Source: Camarhynchus parvulus
Lineage: Eukaryota > Chordata > Aves > Passeriformes > Thraupidae
Length of the DNA stretch: 64,000 nucleotides
Reading direction: 5' to 3'
NCBI RefSeq assembly: GCF_901933205.1
Contig: NC_044582.1
Location: 14,737,820 to 14,801,819 of the forward strand
Below are positions 11,163 through 24,560 of this stretch, one piece after another; position 1 is the first letter of the stretch, and every line of letters starts with the position of its first letter. Under the pieces are notes generated by a model, which was not told the origin of the DNA, did not search any database, and worked only from the letters and a program-made list of their open reading frames with translations. The position numbers were made by a program, and so were the translations under genes.

Positions 11163-12060
11163 AGGGATGCTCACACCATCTCCCGCGGGATGCTCACACC
11201 TTTCCCCCGCGGGATGCTCACACTCTCCCCCGCGGGATGCTCACACTCTCCCCCGCGGGATGCTCACACCTTTCCCCCGCGGGATGCTCACACCTTTCCC
11301 CGCGGGATGCTCACACCATCTCCCCGCGGGATGCTCACACCATCTCCCCGCGGGATGCTCACACCCTCCCCCGCGGGATGCTCACACCTTTCCCGCCGGG
11401 ATGCTCACACCATCTCCCCGCGGGATGCTCACACCATCTCCCGCGGGATGCTCACACCTTCCCCGCGGGATGCTCACACCATCTCCCCCGCGGGATGCTC
11501 ACACCATCTCCCCGCGGGATGCTCACACCCTCCCCCGCGGGATGCTCACACCTTTCCCGCCGGGATGCTCACATCATCCCCCCCGGGATGCTCACACCTT
11601 TCCCCCCGGGATGCTCACACCCTCCCCACGCGGGATGCTCACACCATCTCCCGCGGGATGCTCACACCTTTCCTCCCGGGATGCTCACACTCTCCCCCGT
11701 GGGATGCTCACACCATCCCCCTCGGGATGCTCACACCCTCCCCCGCGGGATGCTCACACCCTCCCCCTCGGGATGCTCACACCATGCTCTCCTCCTCCCC
11801 CCCGGGATGCTCACACCCTCCCTCCCCGGGATGCTCACACCATCCCCCGCGGGATGCTCACACCATCCCCCGCGGGATGCTCACACCCTCCCCCTCGGGA
11901 TGCTCACACCATGCTCTCCTCCTCCCCCGCGGGATGCTCACATCATCCCCCGCGGGATGCTCACACCATCTCCCGCGGGATGCTCACACTCTCCCCTTCG
12001 GGATGCTCTCATCCTCCCCCATAGGATCCTCACACCCTCCCCCGCGGGATGCTCTCATCC
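11163..12060. repeat. CpG-rich minisatellite, about 38 units of about 24 bp
   Basis: The unit is GGGATGCTCACACC followed by a C-rich linker of variable length (for example ATCTCCCCGC, TTTCCCCCGC or CTCCCCCGC). Counting the GGGATGCTC core by eye gives about 37 copies plus one diverged copy (ATAGGATCCTC) near 12021. Mean period is about 24 bp. Most junctions contain the palindrome CCCGCGGG, so there are usually two CpGs per unit. The top strand is C-rich and has no stop codon in any of the three forward frames, which creates overlapping open frames of 326-420 codons that are artefacts. Copy number is likely to vary between individuals. Confidence 0.97.
11749..11938. repeat. Higher-order duplication inside the minisatellite (127-bp period)
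   Basis: The unusual long unit containing ATGCTCTCCTCCTCCCCC occurs twice. The preceding GGGATGCTC cores are at 11770 and 11897, 127 bases apart. The neighbouring units match too, so a block of about five units was duplicated as one piece. Confidence 0.8.
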
Positions 12061-12190
12061 CGCCGAGTTCCCTTTGTAATGTGCAGGGTTTTCCCTGTGC
12101 GTTTCCACACTCCCCCGTGCTTCCCTCCAAAACTTTGGGCCCGGCTGGGGTTCATTAGCCGGCAGCACGAGGGGTGCATTTTCCTGCAGA
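12061..12190. other. CpG-bearing right flank of the minisatellite
   Basis: Non-repeated sequence that still carries CpGs (GTGCG, CCCGG, AGCCGG, CACGAGG, GAGCG) before composition returns to background. It contains no recognisable gene. Confidence 0.5.
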
Positions 12191-15100
12191 GGGAGCGTCT
12201 GCAGCAGAGATGTCCAACTCCCTCTGCCCCCGAGGCTGTTTGCTTTGGTTTAGCTGCTTTTTTACACTATCCTCTCCTGTAAACTTGTAAGAGTTTTGTT
12301 TTCCCCCAACTCCCATCTGCTGAGAGATGACTGTCTTAACACTATGCTTGACATTTTCCACCCTAAGATACGCATGGATCTGGGAGAGGGGGATAAAAAC
12401 AGATAAAGGAGAAGGATATTTTGCTTTTCCACAAGGGCTCTCCCATCCCATGCTACATGGTGTCTGAGATTGGAGGCAGTGGGCAGCAGGACGAGGCCTG
12501 CACTTCTCTGAGCTCAGGGCAGGGCTGGTGGGCATCCGTCCTCAATCCCACCCCATGCCCACACCAACTCATTTTTACACTGGTGATGCTGGGGACAGTG
12601 ATATCGGTAACCAAAATGTCAAAGTGGAGCACAGTAGTCCTCCACAAGGAGCAATTCTGCAGATTCTTCCCCTGGAGCAGAGCTCTTCCAGCTCCCACTC
12701 TGTGCCACACTCAGCCTGAATGCTGCAATTAATCTCCCACTTTCCCCGTGTCAGGTATTTCAGAACTTCCCTGATCATCTTTCATTTTGTGCCCAGGAAA
12801 TGTATTGAACATGATGTGAGGATGTAACCAGCTGTGACAAATTGTGGTGTAGACGTGAGGAGCACCTGGCATACCGAAGGATGCAAAATACCAAGGCCTG
12901 GGCTCCACCTTCATCTGTGTCACAGCACCTCAGCCACAGGTTTGTCTCAGGCAGAGCTGGGTTCACCCTCTGGATTTGCCCCAGTTTTTTTATCAAATTG
13001 CTGTTAATGTTCATACATGCATTTCACCTATGTGCACATGTTTTGGACACATGCCTCACTATTAGAGTGAAATGGTTAAGCTGCAATAGATATTTTTAAT
13101 TAATTACAGCCCTTTCTGGGAAGATGTACATCAGTTTTCATTGTGCCATGCTGCAAAAACCTGTGTTAGATTAAACTGATGAGACTGCTCTTGTGACTCT
13201 CCATTAAAATGAAACAAACTGAAAATGGAATAAGAAACCAAGGTGACTGAGTGGTACACTGAGGGCAGATGTGGGCACAGTCTCCTCCAGCTCTGGCCAG
13301 ATGTGTCAGCCCCCAGGGATGTGCCTGCCTGAGGCCACTGCTGCTCTGGGAATAATGCTCAGCAACTGCCTGAATGGGTGAATTTGAAAGCCACTGTCCT
13401 CAGGGGCTGAGAATATTCCTCCTCCGGCCCATCTCTGGGAAACAAATTCAGAAAGCACTGGAAAGTGGCCAAAATTTGTTTATGAATTCTGCCAAGATTG
13501 CAGTGCTGAGTTTTCTAGAGGCGGCTGTCAGTGTATGCAGCACTAAATATCTCTTTTTGTACTGGAGGGAGAGTTATTGGCCAGTCAAAAATTCAGATTC
13601 TGAGACCTCTATCTACCTCAGTAGGCTTGTGATGTGCAGGAAGGCTCCTTGAAAAGCCAAGGGTGACAGCACATGTCCTGGGTGATGGAAACCAGACTGA
13701 AAGAGGAGCCAGCAGTTCTGCAGGAACCAAGGACCACTAACCCAAAGTGATCCTGCAAACTGGGGTGAGAGTTTGAGAGTCAGAGTGGAAGGAGAGAAGG
13801 CTGGGTGAAGGGGCAACACTGCAAGAAGGGTCAGTCCCAAATAACCTTCATGTCTGCCCAGAGTGAGAGCTCTTTTCTGCTTTCATACATGGTATGTGGG
13901 CACATGCTATTCTTCCACATTCATTTAGTGTCACCAACTCCCTTATGCCTGCAGAAGACAAGAATGAGCCCAGCATTATAATATCCATTATACACACTAC
14001 AGAGGATTTTACAAGAAATGTGACAATATCTGAGCACCCAATCTCTTCAAAAGTGAGAAAATAACCAGGAAACACTGGACTGAGTCCCAAAAGAGATGTC
14101 ACTGCATTTAATGTGTATTTATGCAGCTATTTAGAAGCAAACACGAAGCAGTGATTATGTATGGAATAAAAGGGAACAACAAATTTAGAACGTTTTCGTT
14201 TCCTCTCTATCTGATTAGCCAGGAAGAACAACAGACTGATGTGCTCTGAGCAAGCAGGAACATGCTGAGCCTAAATTCTCTGCTCCTTGGAGGATTTATT
14301 TTTATTTACTGCATGAAACAAGGAGGGAGAACAAAAGAGGATTTGTTTTGAGTCAGCTGTGGCTTTTGGCAGCCCAGGCTGAGGCAGCCCTTCTGCTCAC
14401 CTACGTGCTGCTGGACTGGCTGGGGCTTCTTGGTGCCACTTCCCTGCTCCTGGGCTGAGGCACCAACAGTGGCAGCTTTGCAAGCCAGCCCTGGGTGGGA
14501 GCTGTGGCACAGCAAGGGGCTGCAGCACAAGGTGTTTCTCTCCTGCACACATTTAACAGAGGAGTGTGGGTGAGGGTCTGTGGTGATGCTGTCAGGTGCA
14601 AAGGAGAGCTGCTCTATTGCAAAAACCAGGCCTTTTTAAGCAGCCAGGCCTTTCTGAGTTACACAGTTTTAAATCCCAACAAACACAATTCAGCCAACCA
14701 CCACACACCACAATGTGAGCACGTGATGGGTATATAAATTGGTTTTCTACCTGTAATTCAGCTGAGTCTCTTTCCCACAGTCCTCTTCTACTTAGCCAAA
14801 GTAACAGGCCTGAGCCATGACTTTACAAGGTCTTCCTTTTGTAAGGTTTTCCCTTTCTGCAACAGTAGAGGATTAGGTGGAACAGCTGAATGTGGTGCCT
14901 CAGGGTCCCCTGGCTCAGATGCTCAGTGCTGTGAGAACAAAAACCCACCATGGACACACTCAGCAGTGATTTCACTCAGCAGTGATTTATGGGGACAGCC
15001 AGCAATGTTTCCACACTCTGTACACAGCCATGGGGAGCAGGAAATCCATGCATGAGGTGTCTGGCATGATCCCAGCATGGATGCAACTGGGGAGACTTCC

Positions 15101-16726
15101 AGGAGCCAGGTTTTACAGAAGGAAGCAAGTTGGACATGAGCTCCTAAGTCTGTAATGTGCCACTTCAGAAAGATGGGAATCACCAGCTATAGCTTTGCTC
15201 TTGCACACCCTTGACAGGCACAAAATAGGTGGTGCTGGGGATGAACAGGAGCTGCTGATGAACTACTTGAGGTTTCAGGATTTCATTCATCTGCCCTTGG
15301 AACCCACCATGGGATCACAAAGTCCTGGTGAGCATCAGTGCTCAGTGCACCAGAAGATGTTATGTGTTACCAAGGCTTAGGTGGTACATTGCAAGGGTAA
15401 GCAACAAAGTGGCTGCAAAAACCAGTTCACTGGTAAAGGTTTCGTAGATTTTTCATGCAGCAGTTAAAATCCTACACCAAAAATCCTCATTAGCTACATA
15501 ATAAATAACACTACTGGGGCAGGAAATAACAAGTGCACATAGCAAGTGCACCAGGTGCCCTGCTCAGCTGACAGCTGAAGTTTGCACTGTTAGATCCTGC
15601 ATTTCCCTGTGCCAACAGGCTTTGGGGTGAGGGGGAGCTGGATGCTAACAGCCAAGCCAAGCAAAGCAGATCCCTAAAGAGCCTCTGTCTCCATTCCCCA
15701 GGTCCCAATCTGGCCACACACCACAAAACTGAGACAAAATAAGCAAACCAAAAACCTTAATCAACTACAGCCATACAACAATACAAATCCCAGAAAAATG
15801 GATGGGAAAGCAAGCCTAACCTGTCCTGAGAGACCTTGCTTCCAGACTGAAGCTGTTCTTGATACAGAGTGCTGCATTGCCCCCAAAAAAATTCTCACTC
15901 AAGTCACGCTAGGTTAGGTTTCAAGGATAGCTCAGGATTCATTTTATGATGTGAAGTATGGTTATCCATGAATTTTTGTTCCAGATGCAGTTATATCTCA
16001 TAGTGCCCTCACAGATTTTGGGATAATGAAGGAAACATCCAATTAAAGCATCCCAGTATTTCTGTGCCATCTTCCACAGGGAAGAGGAGATGGCTGGGAA
16101 TGTTATCTGCATGGATGAGGAGAAGACTGACTGAGAAATATTTGTGATCCTGATTTGAGGAAATGCCTGTGTTTATCAGGGCATTACACCCACCATTTAT
16201 CTGTCATCTCTTCCCTCTTTCAGCTGACCAGTAGGATTTTACTCTGCCCAGATCTGGCAGGCTTTGTTTCGTGTGTTTACTTCTTCCTTGTCATCCCAGC
16301 AAACAAACACACAGAGCTCACACTGCCTGGTGTGTCCACAGAGCACACACAGACTACCATCCCTTATAAATGCACCAAAAAGGTCAGAGGACTCAGCTGG
16401 CATTGCAAATCAGCACCAGTTATGTGCTCTGACAGCACCAGATGTCAGCTCCAAAATGAGCTGCATCTGTTCAGCAGCACACAAGGAGCAATGCATGAGA
16501 GGATGAGAGCAGATTCTGGAATGGCCCCTCAGAGCCAGGGCTGTGGGCTTGCATGGCAAATGCAGCACAGCCCATCTGCAAAATCAGCTTTGGGCTTCTA
16601 CCCTGGACTTGTTGCTGTGTTTAAGCTGAGATGAGAATGAGAACTGCAGGTAAAATGCAGCAGACTGACCCTGGGGCTGGCCTGAACGTGGCAATTCCAT
16701 TTCCCAGGTCTGAGCAACTCTGGGAT
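12191..16726. other. Intergenic, nothing recognised
   Basis: No supported gene. A 16-bp tandem duplication (CACTCAGCAGTGATTT at 14957-14972 and 14973-14988) is the only repeat noted. Open frames up to 159 codons are motif-free. Confidence 0.6.
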
Positions 16727-16764
16727 TTTGTTTTGGTTTTTTTTTTTGTTTTTTTTTTTTTTTT
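16727..16764. repeat. T-rich tract
   Basis: T runs broken by single or double G. A poly-A tail on the minus strand is possible, but no retrocopy body is recognised to its right. Confidence 0.8.
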
Positions 16765-19700
16765 CCATCAGCTCTTTCCCACTCCAAATCCTGCTCCCAC
16801 CAGCTAAGGGGTGTTGACTGGGGTTTCCTTCATCTGGTCCGGCCCTCAAGCAGCATTTTCCTTCCAGAGTGCCAGTTTTCACTGACCCCAAGGGAAGAGC
16901 TGGTTTGGTAGTGGCAGCCAGGACAGGATGACCTGCTCTGCCCTGCCCTGGAGCATCCAGCCTGGAAGGGCTCCTCAAGGTCCCACCTTTGAGTTAATCA
17001 TGCCCCTTGTGAGGCTTGATGAAATATATGTTCACTGGACATGATGAGGATGGTTTGGCTTATTTTGTCTGTTGGGGTTTTTTTTAAGGTGAGGGTAAGG
17101 AAGGTTTTCCTTTCCTCCCTTGCACATTGCACCTGACATGATAAATCTTAAAACAGTAATGAGAACAAGTTAGTATGGGACTATATTTTCTCTTCTCATA
17201 ATGAGCTTTGTCATGGAAATGGATTGATTTTATGCCACTTTCTTTCCTCTTTATAATTTTTATGGGTAGAATGAGTTAGCAAAATTTTCTGTCTCATAAA
17301 TTCAATATAAATTTGTCTTAGCCTACGTAAGTCTGTGTTTATTTTGGCCACCTATTTCACAGCTCCCCTGTTTACAGCACGGGAAAGAAGGGAAATGGCC
17401 AATCAATCAAAATCTGGAATACTGAAAAGGTCACAGCCATTCACATGATACCAGATCCCCTGCAGCATCGGGCATGTCCCAGCTGCTGCTCCATTCCAGA
17501 TGTGCCTCCTTCTGCCTTCCCTGTAGCTTCCCCAGGCTCTGGAGAAACTGGGGGAAATTCAGATCTTACCTAAAGGAAACCAGAGCAGGAGGAATGGCAG
17601 TGAGAGGCTTCTGCCTCCTCCAGCCAGAGCAGATGTCCTGTCTGGCGCTGGCCATGGCAGCGCTCCCGTCCCTGCTGTCACCCTGCCACTGGGACTGCCA
17701 GCCCCATGCAGGGAAAATGGATTAAACATCCACCAATTCCATCCAGCTGCTCTTCCCTGTAGCCCCAAAAAGCTGCAGATTGGGTTGATGAATCATTTAC
17801 CCTTGAGTGTTGCATAGTTTTCTCCATCCTTCTGGATTTCTTGCTTATCACCTTTAATAAATCCTTTTCCCCTCCAATTCAACAGATGCCACTGCGGCAG
17901 AAAAGCAATTTTTTTCCCCCTAGGTACACATAAACAAATGAGGGGCTGAATTTTAGGTGTTCCTGCTTGTAGGGCTAAACTAGAGACCTGCATGCTCGCT
18001 GGTGCTCATTTCTCATTGCGCAGACTAATAGAAACCTGAAAATCCTCTAAAGTGAAAGCATGGAAATAAAAAGGGATTTCGTCTTTCTGCAGCTACGTGC
18101 AAAATCACACATAAGGTAATGACTACAAGCAGGACTACAAGTTGTCTTCTGCTGCCCAAAGCAGCAGGGCAGAAGGTGTGGATGGCCAGCACACAGCACA
18201 ACAGCCTCAGGAGGTACTGAAAGGTGGCCTAGTCCCTGCTAGGTAACAATCTGGGTTCTGGAAGTCAAAATGGACCAAAAATTTAAACTCCTAATGATCC
18301 TCATCTCAACCCTCTGGAAGCTGTAACCCTTTGCAGTAAGACTTCTTGGCAGAGAAACCCATTACTTGAAGGGTGTTTGGATGATAACTCTTTTAAATGG
18401 GAAGACTGCATAGGAGAAAAAATTAGGCAGGGGAATTGCAATTTTGCATTTTATGTAATAAAAGCAATGAAAGGATGAAGGGAACACGTGGCCGCTGTTT
18501 CACAAATTGAGTTGTGGAAGCCAAGCTCCATCTTTGCTCCCATTAAGGATTAACATCTGGAGGTAAGAGTTTAAAATCCCATATTGCTCTGAAAACAATG
18601 CACAGACACAGCTTCAAGTTGTTGGCTTAGCTGCATTTTACAGTCACTGTGGGCACTACACAACTGCTTTGCAAAACAGCTCCATCAGACACTGCAGAAA
18701 AGGAGGGGAAACTGAGGTAGAGCCAGGGACCTGCAGAGGGAATCTCCTTCTCCTTTTTCCATAAGGATTAACTGCCCTCTATCAGCACCTCAAAACCATC
18801 ACACCAATAAGTGAGAGAAGCGACAAACTCACTGTTGAGAAGGATTAATTTTTATCTTCATCTTTGAGGAGAAGCTTTAGGAAATGTAGAAAAAAATGAA
18901 TGCAGCAAATACTGGTTTGAACCACTGGAAAATTGTAAAGCCCATTACATAAGGGAAACAAGTCCTAGAGAAGGAGAAAAATATTTAGCTATTGAACAAT
19001 GCCAGCATGCAGACAAATGGGCATCATCTGGCTTTTTGAAGGCATGAAGCTTGGAAATTAAAAGTCAGCTTCCATTGAGAGAGAGGGAGCAAGAAAGGAG
19101 TATATTTAGCTCCTGTGATGCTAATCCTGGCAGGTTTGTGTCCCTTTTCCCTCTACAGGGTAGCTGATTAAACAGCCACTGATACAGGGCATCTGTAATG
19201 TGCAACCAATGCATAAGAAAAAGCTCTGACTGTGTATTCACAGGAGAAGATAAATAAAGAACTTGAGGTACTCTATTTAAAAAAAAAAAACTAAATTCAT
19301 GGGGTTTTTTACAGCAAACTTGTTTTGCCTCAGCACTGTTGGGAATAAATGTAACTGTAACTAAGCACTACTAGAGGTAATAGAACAAAATCCCCCAACC
19401 CAGTAAGCAGTGATGGGTTCATGCTGAAATCCTCCTCACTCTTGCTCCCACGAGTTCTGAAGTTTGGCCAAATAAAACTTAGAGAAGCAAAAATCCTTCT
19501 AAATCCACCCAAACACAAGGCTGAGGGGGCACTGCAAGTGCAAAGCCCAAGGGGCCTTCTTCACTAAAATTTGATTTTACTCCTGGATGAATCCTGACAC
19601 CCACTGGGAAGGAAGCAGGGCAGGAAGGAACAGGCTGAAAGTGAGCTCCTGGTTCCAGGCCTGTGTCAGTCTGTCCAGCTGCACAGTGACCAGTGCTGGG

Positions 19701-21959
19701 CACATCAACCTGCTAATTGACAGTTAATTGGCTTGTCAGACAGTTCTAAATATTCCTTCCTGCCATAAGTAGTAGGGATGGGGAAAAAAAGCCACCTTGG
19801 GAGAGAGCATCAGTTTTCTGTGTTGCAGAGTTTTTGGATAAATCACATTTTCTTGGCAGCTAATACAGATTTGTCCACAGAGCTGTTCACCTCAGCTTGT
19901 TAATATAGGGACCCTCAGATATTGCTCACATATGAATGGAGTTATGAAAGTGTGCTGTGATTTATAGACATCCTTCAGTTTACAGCTTTGATTTTCTTAG
20001 GCTGGGATTTGCTTCTTTAGGGAGTTCTGCACTGTCATTTGCAAAGCACCAGCCCACAGCAGGTTGTGAAGGACTTGGCAGCTCAGGAGCAATAGTTGCT
20101 GTACATCCTCGCAGAGCCAGAGTGCCCTGAACAAGGGCAACAAGAAATGTTTACCCCGAAAAAGCTTTTTCAAACCTTCCTTCAAAAAAATTCTGGTTCC
20201 TCTGCAGCATTTCTTTGCCATCTTACAGCCTGAAGGAGCCACCCAGGACAGAACTTTGAGCAAACATGTCCTTCATTTCCTAAATCAGGAAAAGTGCCTC
20301 TTGCCCTGATTAATACATCTGGAAGTGGTCAAATGATTTGAAAGTTGCTCCTTTCCATCACCACCTTGGCTTTGTTTGGCACCTCTTGCTCCCTCTCCTT
20401 TGGTGCACAAGGCATCCCAAAGAAGGGCTTGCTCTGCAGATGCTGAACAACCTCAGCACATTGACTCTTCTCCTCTTCCTCCCTCATCCTGTCCATTTGG
20501 ACCTGGAGGACAATCCTGATCTCCTTGGAAAGCTGCTATCAGTGGCTGGCACTGATTTCCAAGCAGTGAAATGAGGTTTACAAACTCCTTGGCAGCAATC
20601 TTTGGGGTCCACGAATTATAAAGCAGTGGGAGTGCTGTCACATCCCTGTAGCTCTAGAGTCACATCCACTTCTTTGTTCTCCTGTCACTGATTTTTACGG
20701 TTCACCCAGGTCTCACCTCTCTGCCCAGCCAATAAATGTTTCATGCTGGAGAATTTCAGGGGGATGGGCGCACACACAGAGGGCTGGTACCATAATAAAT
20801 TCATTATCACCACAAAAAGAGAAGGAAAAGGAGTTTGACAGGGACCATGGAGTGCTAGCTTGACAGAAATAGCCAATAATATGATTGTATCATTTTAGTT
20901 CTCTTTGCTGTCTATCTGGTATGAAGATTCCTCTTAGATTCATGCCACCACAGCTGAAAATTTAAACAAAACTTACACAATTTAACACTGCTTGAACATG
21001 GGTGACAATGATTTACTTTCATTTTTGTTTCCATTAATCCCAGTTTTGCTGTTAGGTTGGTTTGTTTGTTTGTTAATCCTACAAATGAAATTAAACCAAA
21101 GCTGTTATACATGAAGGGCTTGCATGGATCAGACCTTTTAGTGTCATACTGTGTTCTTTTACACAAAATTATTAGCTAGTAATTGGTTTAATGGAAGAAA
21201 CAACAAACAAAAACCTCAACGAAAAGAGTATTTCACATGCCATGCATAGCTGAAGCGGTTTGTGCTGGACACTGCCTTGTTCCCAGTGAAACCAGCAGAG
21301 ATATTCCAGGGTGGCAGCAAGCTCAGATGCAGGAGCAGATGATGAACATTTGATATAATTCACTGTGGAGTCACTTGTGAGCTGATGGCAGCATGTTCCA
21401 GTAAATCATCTCCTGCCTCTGTAAGGTGCTCCAAGTGGTGCAGGAATATCCCAGTTTTTGGTTCTCCATGTGTACCACACCTCCCCAGACTTGCTGAACT
21501 TTGCCACAAAGGCAGCTGTGATAAATGGCTCTGTAAATCATGGGGACATGAAACCTTGGTTCAGCACCCTGTAACACCCCTGATTATCTCCTCACAGCTT
21601 GGTGGTCTGCAGTGGCTCAGCTCCCCCCAGCTCTGGTGCTCATCCATGTGCACCTTTGAGCCTACCCCAAACCCACTGAGCACAAGTTTTGATGCTGAAA
21701 TCCCAGAATGACAGCAGAGAAGCAATTAATGCTTTTTAAAGAATCTATAAAGTCTTCTACATACTGCATCAAAATTTTAAGCATCATTTTGCCTTGGTGT
21801 CTGTTTAGAGATTCAACTCCATTCTGTTAATACCAGGGGAACTGGGTTAATGTGCCCCAGAAGAGGATCTGTCTCTTGTTTTGATCAGTGGCATGACCAG
21901 GATATTTGTGTATTTTCTGTTCTAATGTCAGAGTGACTCGATGACATGCACAGGCTATT
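16765..21959. other. Intergenic, nothing recognised
   Basis: Unique-looking sequence with small homopolymers (A12 near 19270) and a GTTT run at 21059-21074. No gene, LTR or LINE is recognised. Confidence 0.6.
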
Positions 21960-22180
21960 ATTCAATAATGATGCCTAAATGGAGCTATCAGAAGGGTTAT
22001 TATCAAGGTTATTAAAAAGCAATTCTTTCTGCCTTCAGTTTAACCATGAATTGCAGAGCTAACCATCATCTAGGTGAGGATGTGCATATTAATCAAGAGG
22101 CTTCCTGTGGCCTACCTAGATATCCCAAGCCTGGATAATGATTGATTTACTCTGCTCTTAGATTAGCACACAATCATCCA
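21960..22180. promoter_or_regulatory. Candidate conserved noncoding element
   Basis: AT-rich unique sequence with clustered homeodomain-type cores (ATTATT, TTATTAAA, ATTAATCA, ATAATGATTGATT) and no simple repeat. It resembles vertebrate desert enhancers in texture only. No alignment was available. Confidence 0.2.
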
Positions 22181-24249
22181 GGGGTGTTGAACATCTGACC
22201 AGCAGAGTTAATTCATGATGCTTGGCATCCATTTTGCAATTTCCTCACATCTGTTCTTTCTGGCTGAGACATTACATTTCTTTTAAGAGCCCAGAAAATG
22301 GCACATAGAGAAATGTTTGTGGTGCAGGCAATGGTCCTACTAAAACCACGCTCACTTCCACATTTTCCAGGAGAAACAAGCTTTCTATAGAACAATATGC
22401 CAGATGCTAAGGCATGGAAAATGCCAATAATTTTTCAGCAATCATTTGTAGCTAGCTGCCCAGAATTGCATTCCCAGGCAAATCAAATTTAATCAGGTTA
22501 GTTCCTAATGAGCCTGTGAGCACTATTTGGGCTGAGCACCAACTTTAGGGAAACATATTTAACTTCACTTCTTGCCTTGCTGAGGTAGAGGGCAGCTCCA
22601 CATTGCTGTCACAGGCTTGCAGCAAACCCTGGATGCAACAGGAGCTGCATCTGCTGAGCCATTTCTTTGAACAGAGCCATCAGCTGCCTCAGGACTTTGC
22701 TGCTGACTCTGCACTGTCAGGGCACACACCTCAGGCTTGCCAAGACTCTCACAGCGCTGTCAACCTGACCAACACGTCCTGTATTAAATGGTTTCCCATT
22801 TGCTGTTATCATCATTTTCACAGGCTGCACTTCAGCTTTGCTGTGCACTTCTAACACTTCCAATATTGCATTTTGCAAGTGAGGAGAGCAGAGATGCCCA
22901 TGTGCCCAGTCCAACTCCTTTCCCTGGCAGCCTGAGGGTGACAGCCAAAATTACAAATGGTCACTAAAGGCAGGCAGACTTTGCTCTGCTCTGTCCCTCA
23001 GTTATGTTATCAAAACTGCTCATCCTGTCCTGAGAAGTTGTCAAGGATGAAGTGTGCAGAAAAAAAAAAAAGTGAGGGTGGATTTAATAAAGATTCTTCT
23101 GAGAAATATTGTTTGCACAATCAATAAAAAGCTTTGGAGGGGCTCTCAGGGCTTTTGGGCAGTGATTTGAGTATAAGGAGCTGCTACAAAATGGGAGATA
23201 CAGGCAATTCAGAGGGGGCACTGAGATTCACCTCCTTGGGTTTAGGTGGTGTGTGGCAGGTGCTGATGGAGAGCCCTGTGCTGTTTTTTAACACTGCTGT
23301 GAAGAGTGACAATGATTACCCTGATTTGGAACAGCTGCCAAAAGTGAGAGGAAGGGAAGGCTCATCATTTGTATGCAGAAAGACATAACTATCAAAAAGT
23401 GAAGTGTATTCTGAATTTCATACCTTCCATGGAATCAGTAGCCTGGAAGCTGGATTCACAGTAAATAGAGCAGGGTCAACCAAAACTGCTTCAGTGGGAG
23501 CAGATGAAAAGCCTTGTGGAGAATCATCTCAAAAACCTACACACTCCTATTGAATAATTCAGTGCTTGGAAACTCATGTTTAGTTGTTTCTGCTGCTTAT
23601 AAAGCACAGAATACTAGGGCTCTGTATTTCTGATGTTATGGCATAAACTGAGGTGAGCAGCACTTTGCTCTGAGGAGGTTTAGGTATTTTCTGGTAAAAG
23701 TTCCCCTGTACAAGTACTCTCCCTGTTAGTGGGACAGACCCTACTACACACAGCACTGTTACAGCCCTGCTTCCCCATCCACCAAGCCCAAAAGGGATAA
23801 TCACTTCTGGAAAAGCATCTTTATTACAAGTTAGGATGCACTTCAAGCTCCTACCATGGAATAGCAAATTCACCCCCTGGGAGCAAATGAAGCAACAGAG
23901 TTTTGCATCCCCCCTTCAGGGCTGAGTACCAAACACAGATATCCCATCCTGCTCTAGAGTGAAGCTGTTGGATTCAGTTCTTCCTCTTTTATGAGAAAAC
24001 CTTATTTTCAGAGAGGATTCAGCAGACAGAAGAGCACCCAGCCCACAGATCCCTCCAGGGTACAGCCTGGTGGGAGCTACAAAGATGGGATCCGGTCTGG
24101 CAAAGCAGTTTAGGTTTGTCCCAAAGAAAAGCTTTGGGGAGCAGAGGTGCTGAGGGCTCTGTGTGGGGCTGAGGTGCCACCAGGGTGGGTTTGGTTCTTC
24201 TCATCACCAGGGTTTGCTTGAGCCCAGCTCAGCAAAGTGGACTCCTGTG
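22181..24249. other. Intergenic, nothing recognised
   Basis: Mixed noncoding sequence with an A12 run near 23060. Frames are under 100 codons and motif-free. Confidence 0.6.
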
Positions 24250-24560
24250 GCCTGATAATTTATGCCTTGTTATGCCTTAGCTCTGTAATTCACCAAAATA
24301 AAGAATAACATTCCTGTAACAGAGATTAATGGCTGTCAGGCTGCAAAGTAATTTTTCAATATGAAATGGAGCAAAACTTACATTTTTAGCACAATTTCCC
24401 AGTTCAGTGATGCACCTGGTAATAATTATGATTTACATTAACCATAACATCATCCTTCTTATATCAACTTGCCTTAGTGAAGAATGAAATAGGCTCTTGT
24501 TAAATGTTTCATGAAATAATTCAAATTACATATGCTAAAATTTCCCAGCTTCCACTAGCC
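24250..24560. promoter_or_regulatory. Candidate conserved noncoding element
   Basis: Dense ATTA/TAAT cores (TGATAATTTATG, GATTAATGGC, GGTAATAATTATGATT, ATTAACC) in non-repetitive AT-rich DNA. Regulatory role is inferred from texture alone. Confidence 0.22.

Noticed and set aside
11163..12060. CRISPR-like array
   Set aside because: The repeat unit is contiguous with only short degenerate C-rich linkers rather than unique spacers of constant length, there are no cas genes, and the genome is avian.
10896..12158. Overlapping 420-, 336- and 326-codon plus-strand open frames
   Set aside because: All three forward frames are open only because the minisatellite unit lacks stop codons. The predicted peptides are the same repeat read in three phases, with no start context or splice signals.
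16155..16634. 159-codon plus-strand open frame
   Set aside because: No conserved motif, unremarkable composition and no flanking exon signals. Frames of this length are expected by chance in 64 kb.
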